This document shows positions 33,746-41,452 of a stretch of 41,452 nucleotides of DNA, piece by piece. The notes under the pieces were generated by a model, which saw nothing but the letters and a program-made list of their open reading frames with translations, was not told where the DNA came from and ran no database searches. Each line of letters begins with the position of its first letter. Position 1 is the first letter of the stretch. The DNA is taken from contig NZ_WLZU01000018.1 of NCBI RefSeq assembly GCF_009870755.1, positions 1-41,452 on the forward strand, read 5' to 3'. This DNA comes from Streptococcus halichoeri (GTDB lineage: Bacteria > Bacillota > Bacilli > Lactobacillales > Streptococcaceae). Both the position numbers and the translations under genes were made by a program.

Positions 33746-34456
33746 ATGAAAAAAGTTCTTATTGTCGATGACGAAAAGCCTATTTCAGACATCATTAAAT
33801 TTAACCTAACAAAGGAAGGCTATGAAACCATCACCGCTTTTGATGGGCGCGAAGCAGTAGCTTTGTATGAAGCCGAAAAACCTGATTTGGTCATCCTTGA
33901 CTTGATGCTGCCAGAATTGGATGGTCTAGAGGTTGCCAAAGAAATCCGCAAAACAAGTCATATCCCCATTATTATGTTATCAGCAAAAGATAGCGAATTT
34001 GACAAGGTCATTGGACTAGAGATAGGGGCTGATGATTATGTTACCAAGCCTTTTTCTAACCGGGAATTGCTTGCGCGCGTCAAAGCTCACCTCCGTCGTA
34101 CGGAGACGATTGAAACAGCTGTCGCTGAAGAAAATGCATCACTTGGCAATCAAGAGATGACCATTGGCAATTTGCAAATTGTGCCAGATGCCTTTGTCGC
34201 TAAAAAGCGTGGCGTGGAAGTTGAATTAACCCACCGTGAATTTGAATTGCTCTACCATTTAGCTAAACACATGGGCCAAGTGATGACGCGCGAACATTTG
34301 CTAGAAACGGTATGGGGCTATGACTACTTTGGCGATGTGCGCACCGTGGATGTGACGGTACGTCGTCTGCGCGAAAAGATTGAAGACACACCGAGTCGCC
34401 CCGAATATATCTTAACTCGTCGCGGCGTCGGTTACTTTATGAAAGCATATGACTAA
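33746..34456 (+). CDS. vicR: Essential response regulator VicR (WalR/YycF)
   Basis: 236 residues, OmpR/PhoB class. Receiver domain with the acidic pair DDE, phosphoacceptor Asp52 ([13 protein letters not shown]) and Lys101 (VTKPF); C-terminal winged helix from about residue 130 ([20 protein letters not shown], then [16 protein letters not shown]). Controls cell-wall hydrolase and division genes, and in streptococci it is usually essential (pcsB control). Its 3' end overlaps vicK by 8 nt. Confidence 0.98.
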   Translation: MKKVLIVDDEKPISDIIKFNLTKEGYETITAFDGREAVALYEAEKPDLVILDLMLPELDGLEVAKEIRKTSHIPIIMLSAKDSEFDKVIGLEIGADDYVTKPFSNRELLARVKAHLRRTETIETAVAEENASLGNQEMTIGNLQIVPDAFVAKKRGVEVELTHREFELLYHLAKHMGQVMTREHLLETVWGYDYFGDVRTVDVTVRRLREKIEDTPSRPEYILTRRGVGYFMKAYD

Positions 34457-35807
34457 AGACATTATCGGAAACCTGTCATTATTTGAATTAGCCATTCTTT
34501 TATTGCTGGTTTTTGTAGCCATTTATTTTGTTTACTTAGCTGTGCGTGATTTTCGTAATGCCCGCATTATTCGTTTGCTGAGCCACAAGATTCGTGATTT
34601 GATCAATGGTCGTTATACCGATGACATTGATGTTAAAGCTGATGTTGAGTTGATGGATTTGTCCTATCAACTTAATGACCTATCAGATGTATTTCGCCTA
34701 ACTCATGAAAATTTAGCACAAGAAAAGAACCGCTTGGCCAGTATCTTAGCTTATATGACCGACGGGGTCTTGGCGACAGATCGTTCGGGTAAGATTACCA
34801 TGATTAATGAAACGGCCCAAAAACAGTTGGATTTAACTAAGGAGCAAGCCTTAGACTTATCCATTACGGACCTTTTGGTTGATAGTGAGACGCCGTATTC
34901 TTATCGTGATTTGGTGTCAAAAACCCCGATTGTGACCCTTAATCGCCGTGATGAAACGGGTGAATTCATTTCCTTGCGTTTACGTTTTGCGCTCAATCGT
35001 CGCGAAAGCGGCTTCATCTCTGGTTTGATTGTTGTATTGCATGATACAACAGAACAAGAAAAAGAAGAGCGTGAACGGCGGTTGTTTGTCTCAAATGTCA
35101 GCCATGAGTTGCGAACGCCACTAACTTCAGTTAAGTCTTATTTGGAAGCGCTGGATGAAGGCGCTCTTAAAGAAGAGATTGCACCAAGCTTCATCAAGGT
35201 CTCACTTGATGAGACCAACCGGATGATGCGGATGATTTCTGACTTGTTGAATCTTTCTCGTATTGACAACCAGGTTACCCAGTTAGCAGTTGAAATGACT
35301 AATTTTACGGCCTTTATGACGTCAATTTTAAATCGTTTTGATTTAGTTCGCACACAAAATACATCTGGTACAGGCAAAACTTACGACATTGTGCGCGATT
35401 ATCCCTTAACCTCGATTTGGCTAGAGATTGATAATGATAAAATGACACAGGTTATTGAAAATATCTTGAATAATGCTATTAAGTATTCGCCAGATGGGGG
35501 GGAAATAACAGTTAAAATGAAGACGACTGATACCCAATTAATTGTATCAATCTCTGATGAAGGCTTGGGCATTCCAAAGAAAGATTTACCATTAATTTTT
35601 GATCGGTTTTATCGGGTAGACAAGGCAAGAAGTCGGGCCCAAGGCGGGACGGGACTTGGCCTAGCCATTGCTAAAGAAATTGTTAAGCAGCATCATGGTT
35701 TTATCTGGGCAAAGAGCGATTATGGCAAGGGCTCAACCTTTACCATTGTTTTGCCTTATGATAAGGATGCTGTTAGTTATGATGAATGGGAGGATGATTT
35801 AGACTAA
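34449..35807 (+). CDS. vicK: Sensor histidine kinase VicK (WalK/YycG)
   Basis: 452 residues. One membrane segment (about residues 12-32, [19 protein letters not shown]) and almost nothing outside the cell, unlike the two-segment WalK of bacilli. Then HAMP (about 34-86), PAS (about 95-200), the HisKA H-box [16 protein letters not shown] with His219, and the ATPase with [21 protein letters not shown] and GGTGLGLAI. Phosphorylates VicR. The acidic tail (YDEWEDDLD) is typical of streptococcal VicK. vicX starts 4 nt later. Confidence 0.98.
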   Translation: MTKDIIGNLSLFELAILLLLVFVAIYFVYLAVRDFRNARIIRLLSHKIRDLINGRYTDDIDVKADVELMDLSYQLNDLSDVFRLTHENLAQEKNRLASILAYMTDGVLATDRSGKITMINETAQKQLDLTKEQALDLSITDLLVDSETPYSYRDLVSKTPIVTLNRRDETGEFISLRLRFALNRRESGFISGLIVVLHDTTEQEKEERERRLFVSNVSHELRTPLTSVKSYLEALDEGALKEEIAPSFIKVSLDETNRMMRMISDLLNLSRIDNQVTQLAVEMTNFTAFMTSILNRFDLVRTQNTSGTGKTYDIVRDYPLTSIWLEIDNDKMTQVIENILNNAIKYSPDGGEITVKMKTTDTQLIVSISDEGLGIPKKDLPLIFDRFYRVDKARSRAQGGTGLGLAIAKEIVKQHHGFIWAKSDYGKGSTFTIVLPYDKDAVSYDEWEDDLD

Positions 35808-35810
35808 ATA

Positions 35811-36620
35811 ATGACGACAAACGGCTTTAAGTATAGTATATTAGCTTCAGGCTCTACTGGAAATAGCTTTTATTTGGAGACGCCAAAGCAGCGCCTTTTG
35901 ATTGATGCCGGACTGACAGGGAAAAAAATCGTGAGCCTATTAGCTGAAATAGATCGACGCCCAGAAGATTTAGATGCTATTTTAATCACACATGAGCATT
36001 CTGATCACATCAAAGGTGTTGGTGTTTTAGCCCGCAAGTATCAGCTTGATGTCTATGCCAATGAGCTAACTTGGCAGGCTATTGACCAACGCAATATGCT
36101 CGGAAAACTTGATTTTGCTCAAAAACATATTTTTCAACGTGATAAGGTGCTAACATTTGGCGATATTGACATTGAGAGTTTTGGTGTTAGTCATGACGCT
36201 ATTGACCCACAGTTTTATCGTTTTATGAAAGATAATAAGTCTTTTGTTATGTTGACAGATACAGGTTATGTTAGTGATCGTTTGAGTGGCTTAATCGAAA
36301 ATGCTGACGGTTATCTCATCGAATCAAATCATGATGTTGAGATTTTGCGAGCAGGCTCTTATCCTTGGCCGCTCAAACAGCGCATCTTATCAGACCATGG
36401 ACATTTGTCAAATGAAGACGGTGCTGGTGCAATGATTCGTAGCATGGGCTACAAAACCAAGAAAATCTATCTTGGTCACCTGTCCAAAGAAAACAATATC
36501 AAAGAGTTGGCCCATATGACGATGGAAAATCAACTGGCTCAGGCTGATTTGGCAGTTGGCTCTGATTTTACAGTCTTAGACACATCACCAGATACGGCTT
36601 GTCCGCTAACAGATATTTAA
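35811..36620 (+). CDS. vicX: VicX (YycJ/WalJ) metallo-beta-lactamase fold protein
   Basis: 269 residues. Metallo-beta-lactamase fold with THEHSDH at about residues 60-66, further ligands in SFGVSHDAIDP and LLTDTGYVSD, and a late HLSKENN. Related to 5'-3' single-strand DNA exonuclease WalJ/YycJ; linked to mismatch repair and cell-wall phenotypes in relatives. Co-transcribed with vicRK in all streptococci. A terminator and the rnc promoter follow. Confidence 0.95.
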   Translation: MTTNGFKYSILASGSTGNSFYLETPKQRLLIDAGLTGKKIVSLLAEIDRRPEDLDAILITHEHSDHIKGVGVLARKYQLDVYANELTWQAIDQRNMLGKLDFAQKHIFQRDKVLTFGDIDIESFGVSHDAIDPQFYRFMKDNKSFVMLTDTGYVSDRLSGLIENADGYLIESNHDVEILRAGSYPWPLKQRILSDHGHLSNEDGAGAMIRSMGYKTKKIYLGHLSKENNIKELAHMTMENQLAQADLAVGSDFTVLDTSPDTACPLTDI

Positions 36621-36627
36621 AAAAAGA

Positions 36628-36668
36628 GCTAAAATCTGCTTTGGTTACAGAATCGAAGCGGATTTTTT
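36628..36668 (+). terminator. Terminator after vicX
   Basis: AAATC-T-GCTT (36632-36641) pairs with AAGC-G-GATTT (36656-36665), followed by T residues. Confidence 0.65.
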
Positions 36669-36678
36669 ACCTAATTTT

Positions 36679-36687
36679 TGCTATAAT
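36679..36687 (+). promoter_or_regulatory. Extended -10 promoter of rnc-smc
   Basis: TGCTATAAT (36679-36687) gives rnc and smc their own transcript, separate from vicRKX. Confidence 0.6.
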
Positions 36688-36722
36688 AAGATGGTCTGTA
36701 GACATCAGCAAAAGGAGAAAAC

Positions 36723-37436
36723 ATGGAAAAACTTGAGAAGGTCTTATACCACGCTTTTGGCATTCATTTTACAAACAAAGCTTTGCTTGAAACTGCCTTT
36801 ACTCATACTTCATACGCAAACGAACATCGCCTCCTAAACATTTCACATAACGAACGTTTGGAATTTTTAGGAGACGCCGTTCTCCAATTAATTATCTCAG
36901 AGTACCTCTTTACCAAATATCCTCATAAGCCTGAAGGTGATTTGTCTAAGATGCGTTCGATGATTGTGCGCGAAGAGAGTCTGGCTGGTTTTTCACGCTA
37001 CTGTTCCTTTGATGAATTTATCAAATTAGGCAAGGGAGAGGAAAAATCTGGCGGTCGCAACCGCGATACCATTTTAGGTGATCTGTTTGAAGCATTTTTG
37101 GGTGCTTTGCTATTGGACCAAGGCGTTGAGCAAGTCCGGCAATTTTTAGAGCAGGTGATGATTCCCCAAGTAGAAAAAGGCAACTATGAGCGCGTCAAGG
37201 ATTACAAAACAAGTCTTCAAGAGCTTTTACAAGCCCATGGTGATGTTACTATTGATTATCAGGTTATTGCCGAAGAAGGTCCAGCCCACGCCAAAGCCTT
37301 TACCGTTGAAGTACTGGTTAACCAAGAACCTTTGAGTCAAGGGCAAGGCCGCTCAAAAAAATTAGCAGAACAAGATGCCGCTAAGATAGCATTGGCAAAA
37401 CTCGAAAGAGGGTTAGATGTTTTTAAAAGAAATTGA
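36723..37436 (+). CDS. rnc: Ribonuclease III
   Basis: 237 residues. Cleaves double-stranded RNA, including rRNA precursors. The RNase III signature [13 protein letters not shown] is at about residues 42-54, with a second catalytic acidic patch at [10 protein letters not shown] (about 119-128), and a double-stranded-RNA binding domain is at the C-terminus ([20 protein letters not shown], about 159-230). AAAAGGAGAAAAC before the ATG. The 3' end overlaps smc by 20 nt. Confidence 0.97.
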   Translation: MEKLEKVLYHAFGIHFTNKALLETAFTHTSYANEHRLLNISHNERLEFLGDAVLQLIISEYLFTKYPHKPEGDLSKMRSMIVREESLAGFSRYCSFDEFIKLGKGEEKSGGRNRDTILGDLFEAFLGALLLDQGVEQVRQFLEQVMIPQVEKGNYERVKDYKTSLQELLQAHGDVTIDYQVIAEEGPAHAKAFTVEVLVNQEPLSQGQGRSKKLAEQDAAKIALAKLERGLDVFKRN

Positions 37437-40400
37437 AATGCAAGGGTTTAAATCCTTTGCCGATAAAACCAAAGTTGAGTTTGATCGTGGGGTTACAGCT
37501 GTTGTTGGCCCTAATGGTTCGGGCAAAAGTAATATTACAGAAAGCTTGCGTTGGGCATTGGGAGAATCCAGTGCCAAGAGCCTTCGTGGTGGTAAGATGC
37601 CAGATGTTATTTTTGCAGGGACAGAAAAACGAAGTCCCTTAAATTTTGCTCAGGTGGCAGTAGTCCTTGACAATTCTGATGGCTTTATCAGCAATGCCCC
37701 TAAGGAAATCCGAGTGGAACGCCACATTTATCGAAATGGCGATAGTGATTATTTAATTGCAGGCAAAAAAGTGCGCCTTCGTGATATTCATGATTTGTTC
37801 TTAGACACTGGTTTGGGGCGGGATTCTTTCTCTATTATTTCCCAGGGTCGGGTTGAAGAGATTTTTAACAGTAAGCCAGAAGAGCGTCGCGCTATCTTTG
37901 AAGAGGCAGCTGGGGTTTTAAAGTACAAGACACGTAAAAAAGAAACCAAACACAAATTGGATCAGACCCAGGCCAATGTTGATCGGCTAGATGATATTGT
38001 TTATGAATTGGAAAACCAGCTGGCTCCTTTGGCAAAGCAAGCGGAGGTGGCTCGCCAATTTCAAAGCTTAGAAGCAAAACGTAAACAAGCTCAACTTGAT
38101 TTGCTTGTGTATGATATTACAGGCAATCAAGCTAAGCAAGCCGAGCTGGCTAAAAACCTGGCTAATTTGCAAGCAGAGCTCAAGGAATACTACCTGATGC
38201 GCGAGTCGCTTGAAGCTAAGCATCAACATCTTAAGCAAAAGCGCCAGCAATTGCAAAGCGAGTCGGAAGAAAAGCAGGCCAATCTGCTTCAGTTAACCAA
38301 ACGCTTGGGCGATTGTGAGCGTCAGATTGAGTTGATTACCTTAGACAGTCATCAAAAGGCAGAAAAGCGTCAAGAAAGCAGTCAGCGTTTAGCCCAGCTT
38401 GAGCAAAACTTGGCAGCCTTACAGACCGATCAGGCAGCCAAACAAGCCCAGCTCACAGAGTTGAGCAGACAACTAACTGCCATTCAGGCTCAGGTCGCTA
38501 GCCTAACTGATGAGGTAGCCAAATTTGCTGGTGATCCGGACCAGTTGATTGAACAGCTGCGCGAAGACTATGTGCAACTAATGAAGCAAGAAGCGGATTT
38601 GTCCAATCAATTGACTGTGATTCAGTCTGAGTTAGCAACCGAAGAAGCATCACAAGAGGAGCGGCTGAGTCAAGAGCAACAGGTTCGCGCTAGAGTTGAA
38701 GACCTAGAAGCAGACAACCAGGAGCGAAGCACGAGGCTTAAAGCTTGTCAAGCACAGGTACAAACCTTACTTGATCAGTATCAGCAGCTAACCAAGACGA
38801 TTGAACAAGAACAATCTCATTACCAAACTGCTCAACAAGATTTATTTAACTGCTTAGATGATAAAAAGGCAAAGCAAGCCAAGAAGACTAGTTTAGAAGC
38901 GATTCAAAAGAATCACAGCCAATTCTATGCTGGAGTGCGCGCCGTTCTCCAGGAGGCCGCTAGCCTAGGCGGCATTCTTGGGGCAGTTAGTGAGCATTTG
39001 ACGTTTGAACCTCGCTATCAAACGGCCTTAGAAATAGCGCTGGGCGCTAGCAGCCAGCATATTATTGTAGCTGATGAAGCATCAGCTAAGCGAGCCATCA
39101 ACTATTTGAAGCAAAAACGCTTGGGCCGGGCCACCTTTTTACCCTTAACGACCCTTAAAGAACGCCATTTAGCCGATCACCACCAGGCAGTGCTTGCTAA
39201 GAGCCCTGGCTATCTAGGGACAGCCCAAGAGCTGGTTAGCTATTCGAGTGACCTATCTGCTATTTTTGCAAATCTTTTAGGAACCACTGCTATCTTTGAT
39301 CAGGTTGATCATGCTAATCAGGCAGCTAAAGCGCTCCGCTATGCGATCCGGATTGTCACGCTGGATGGAACCGAGTTGCGACCAGGTGGCTCTTTTTCAG
39401 GCGGTTCCCTTCGTCAAAATAATACGACCTTTATTAAGCCTGAATTAGACCAGATCACTAGTGACCTGACCAAGCTTGAGACCCAACTGCGGCAACACGA
39501 GACCCTGGTCGAAAAACTGCAGACCAACCTTCAGAACCTAAGCGAGCAACAACAGAAGGTTAAAGAGCAGGGGGAACAGGCCCGTTTGGAACTGCAAAAA
39601 GCCGAATTTAACCAGCAGCAAACCCAAGAACAGTTGACGGAAGCTAAGGCACTCTTAGCCATGATGGACCAGCAACACACTAATCAGACCTCAGATACCC
39701 GTCAAAAGCAAAAAGAAAAGACCGAACAGGCCCTGCAAACCATTAAGGAACAAAAGACCCAGCTGACGCAGGCCATTGATCAAATCAAAAATGATAAGAC
39801 GGCGCTTAATGCCAAAAAAGCAGAGCTAACTCAGCAGTTAGCCGAGTCTAGATTACAAGAGCGTGATTTGCAAAATGAGCAACGCTACGAAACAAGCAAT
39901 TTAGTACGCTTAGAGACAGACATCGAGCAGGTGCAAGCTGAGATACTAGCGCTCAACCGGTCATTATCACAAGCTAGTGATGAGCATCAAGCTGATCAGC
40001 TGCCAGAATTAAAGGCCAAAGCGCAAGCTGTTAGTGAGCGTAAAACTGCCGAAGAAATGCGCCTGGTTCAATTGCGGATCGAGCAAGAGGATTATCAAGC
40101 ACAAGTAGAAGAACTTGAAGAAAAACTCCAACAAGAACAACAAAAAAACGAGGCCTATATTCGCCAGCAAACCAAATGGGAGGCTGATAATGAACAAATC
40201 AGCCAGCGCCTAAAACAAGCAGCGACCACCTTGTCAGAGGATTTCCAACTCACCTTTGAAGAAGCAAAATCGCTAGCGCAGGCAATCAGCGAACCCGTAG
40301 CAGCCAAAGAAAGTTTACGGCACTTGCAAAAAGCCATCAAAAACCTAGGACCAATCAATTTGGATGCTATCGCACAATATGACGAAGTCAGCCAGCGTCT

Positions 40401-40962
40401 GAATTTTTTAAACAGCCAAAAGGCTGATTTGCTTAAGGCGCGTGACATGCTACTTTCGACCATTGAGGAGATGGATAGTGAGGTAAAAGCCCGATTTAAA
40501 GTGACCTTTGAAGCCATTCGTCAGAGCTTTAAAGAAACCTTTAAGCAAATGTTTGGCGGAGGTTCTGCCGATTTGATTCTAACAGAAAAAGATTTATTGG
40601 CATCGGGGGTGGAGATTTCAGTGCAACCACCAGGCAAAAAAATCCAATCCTTGAATCTGATGTCAGGTGGTGAAAAAGCCTTATCGGCTTTGGCCCTATT
40701 ATTTGCCATTATCCGTGTAAAGACGATTCCATTTGTCATCTTAGACGAAGTCGAAGCAGCACTTGATGAAGCCAATGTCAAGCGCTTTGGGGATTACCTC
40801 AACCGTTTTGACAAAGACAGCCAATTCATTGTGGTCACTCACCGTAAGGGAACCATGGCTGCCGCAGATAGCATCTATGGCGTAACCATGCAAGAATCCG
40901 GCGTTTCCAAAATTGTTTCAGTTAAGCTAAAAGAATCACAAGAATTAGATTATGTGAACTAA
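37417..40962 (+). CDS. smc: Chromosome segregation protein SMC
   Basis: 1181 residues. Walker [10 protein letters not shown] at 31-39 and the Q-loop follow in the N-terminal head; two long coiled coils rich in Gln, Glu and Lys (about 165-500 and 670-1010) flank the hinge (about 505-668, with [12 protein letters not shown]). The C-terminal head has the signature [17 protein letters not shown] (about 1083-1099) and Walker [16 protein letters not shown] (about 1105-1119). With ScpA/ScpB it forms the condensin loop-extrusion complex. The start overlaps rnc, an arrangement conserved in streptococci. A strong terminator follows. Confidence 0.98.
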   Translation: MFLKEIEMQGFKSFADKTKVEFDRGVTAVVGPNGSGKSNITESLRWALGESSAKSLRGGKMPDVIFAGTEKRSPLNFAQVAVVLDNSDGFISNAPKEIRVERHIYRNGDSDYLIAGKKVRLRDIHDLFLDTGLGRDSFSIISQGRVEEIFNSKPEERRAIFEEAAGVLKYKTRKKETKHKLDQTQANVDRLDDIVYELENQLAPLAKQAEVARQFQSLEAKRKQAQLDLLVYDITGNQAKQAELAKNLANLQAELKEYYLMRESLEAKHQHLKQKRQQLQSESEEKQANLLQLTKRLGDCERQIELITLDSHQKAEKRQESSQRLAQLEQNLAALQTDQAAKQAQLTELSRQLTAIQAQVASLTDEVAKFAGDPDQLIEQLREDYVQLMKQEADLSNQLTVIQSELATEEASQEERLSQEQQVRARVEDLEADNQERSTRLKACQAQVQTLLDQYQQLTKTIEQEQSHYQTAQQDLFNCLDDKKAKQAKKTSLEAIQKNHSQFYAGVRAVLQEAASLGGILGAVSEHLTFEPRYQTALEIALGASSQHIIVADEASAKRAINYLKQKRLGRATFLPLTTLKERHLADHHQAVLAKSPGYLGTAQELVSYSSDLSAIFANLLGTTAIFDQVDHANQAAKALRYAIRIVTLDGTELRPGGSFSGGSLRQNNTTFIKPELDQITSDLTKLETQLRQHETLVEKLQTNLQNLSEQQQKVKEQGEQARLELQKAEFNQQQTQEQLTEAKALLAMMDQQHTNQTSDTRQKQKEKTEQALQTIKEQKTQLTQAIDQIKNDKTALNAKKAELTQQLAESRLQERDLQNEQRYETSNLVRLETDIEQVQAEILALNRSLSQASDEHQADQLPELKAKAQAVSERKTAEEMRLVQLRIEQEDYQAQVEELEEKLQQEQQKNEAYIRQQTKWEADNEQISQRLKQAATTLSEDFQLTFEEAKSLAQAISEPVAAKESLRHLQKAIKNLGPINLDAIAQYDEVSQRLNFLNSQKADLLKARDMLLSTIEEMDSEVKARFKVTFEAIRQSFKETFKQMFGGGSADLILTEKDLLASGVEISVQPPGKKIQSLNLMSGGEKALSALALLFAIIRVKTIPFVILDEVEAALDEANVKRFGDYLNRFDKDSQFIVVTHRKGTMAAADSIYGVTMQESGVSKIVSVKLKESQELDYVN

Positions 40963-40993
40963 TTAACCTTATCACTAAAACAGCCTAAAGCAT

Positions 40994-41036
40994 AGCGAAG
41001 CTCCTTGATAAAAAAGGAGCTTCGCTGTGTTTTTTG
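40994..41036 (+). terminator. Terminator after smc
   Basis: A perfect 13-bp stem (AGCGAAGCTCCTT / AAGGAGCTTCGCT, 41014-41026) with a GATAAAA loop, then GTGTTTTTTG. Confidence 0.85.
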
Positions 41037-41452
41037 ATGATGTTTAGGATGCTGATAGGGCTGTTGGTTGTTTAGACGGCTATGTATTTGCTTGATTAGG
41101 AAGCTCTACTATTTTTTACCTGCCTTTGATGGTCATAGTTATGAATGATCTGAAATGTGCTCATAATATTAAGTTAGCTCATTTGTGTTCAAATGCTTAA
41201 CACTTTTTGTTTTTAAGGTCGACTAAGTGATACTGGTTTTTTCCCAAGAAGTAGCTGACCAAGTTCAAAAAAAGAAATGATTTAAGTCTTGTCTTAAGCC
41301 CTGTTACTCCATTTCCAAGCTTCTATGTTATAATCCCGAGTTTATCAGTTAATTGACTTCGCAGGGGTTGTTTTTGCGATAACAGCGGTATTTCTTTTGA
41401 TTTTTTTATCTCTATTTGTTGTTGTGAACGGCAATGTATGTTATACTATAGT
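41037..41452. other. Intergenic tail with possible promoters for a gene beyond the window
   Basis: No coding frame is supported. TGTTATAAT at 41326-41334 is an extended -10, and TATACT at 41442-41447 is a weaker candidate; both point right, towards a gene starting outside the window. Confidence 0.4.

Noticed and set aside
1..41452. rRNA or tRNA genes
   Set aside because: No rRNA motifs or convincing tRNA cloverleaf were noticed by eye; the T-box region was the only structured RNA supported. A tRNAscan/Infernal run would be decisive.

Overview
The window looks like the chromosome of a low-GC Firmicute, most probably a pyogenic-group Streptococcus. The evidence is the order vicR-vicK-vicX-rnc-smc, a WalK/VicK-type kinase with a single membrane segment, the run mutM-coaE-MFS-rpmG-secG-rnr-smpB, the divergent pepQ/ccpA pair, a cpoA-type glycosyltransferase pair, strong AGGAGG-type ribosome binding sites and many extended -10 promoters (TGnTATAAT). 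I cannot fix the species from the sequence alone.

Layout. (1) 1-7.5 kb is an accessory, decaying region. It holds the start of an IS3-type orfA (1-69), a very AT-rich quorum-sensing/bacteriocin locus (LytTR response regulator with a poly-A frameshift, HPK10-type histidine kinase, a short double-glycine peptide gene on the minus strand, a double-glycine bacteriocin-like peptide and a membrane protein of immunity type), an internally deleted IS66-type element with recognisable inverted repeats, an IS3 transposase remnant, and a secreted-peptide/ABC-exporter cluster whose ATPase has lost its Walker A motif. (2) 7.5-14.3 kb is housekeeping: DNA repair (mutM), CoA synthesis (coaE), an MFS efflux protein with a damaged-looking 5' end, ribosomal protein L33, SecG, RNase R and SmpB. 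(3) 14.5-25.1 kb holds glyoxalase, nitroreductase, a small membrane protein under a cre-like promoter, PepQ divergent from CcpA, a cytoplasmic alpha-amylase, two glycolipid glycosyltransferases, and ThrRS behind a T-box leader. (4) 25.2-27.8 kb is an ABC-2 exporter operon (one ATPase, two permeases). (5) 27.9-32.3 kb is a dihydroxyacetone regulon: DhaS (TetR activator) and DhaQ (DhaK-like co-activator) on the minus strand, diverging from dhaK-dhaL-dhaM-glpF. A DhaS-type inverted repeat and a cre site lie in the shared promoter. (6) 32.5-41.0 kb holds a DUF3114-like protein and the vicRKX-rnc-smc block.

How it fits together. CcpA is encoded here, and cre or cre-like sites stand before ccpA itself, before the small membrane protein gene at 15926 and before dhaK, so carbon catabolite control links several units. 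The dha cluster would import glycerol/dihydroxyacetone (GlpF-like channel) and phosphorylate dihydroxyacetone with PTS-derived phosphate (DhaM-DhaL-DhaK), switched on by DhaS-DhaQ. The left arm reads as a pheromone-controlled bacteriocin locus that has been invaded by insertion sequences and has lost its regulator reading frame. No peptide exporter for it lies in the window.

The most interesting items are a previously easy-to-miss 46-residue double-glycine peptide gene (3051-3191, minus) whose last codons lie inside an IS66-type terminal repeat; paired LytTR-type direct repeats before the bacteriocin gene; the Walker A deletion at about 6990; a probable leaderless cpoA transcript; and a 26-bp hairpin terminator duplicated 200 bp apart after smpB.
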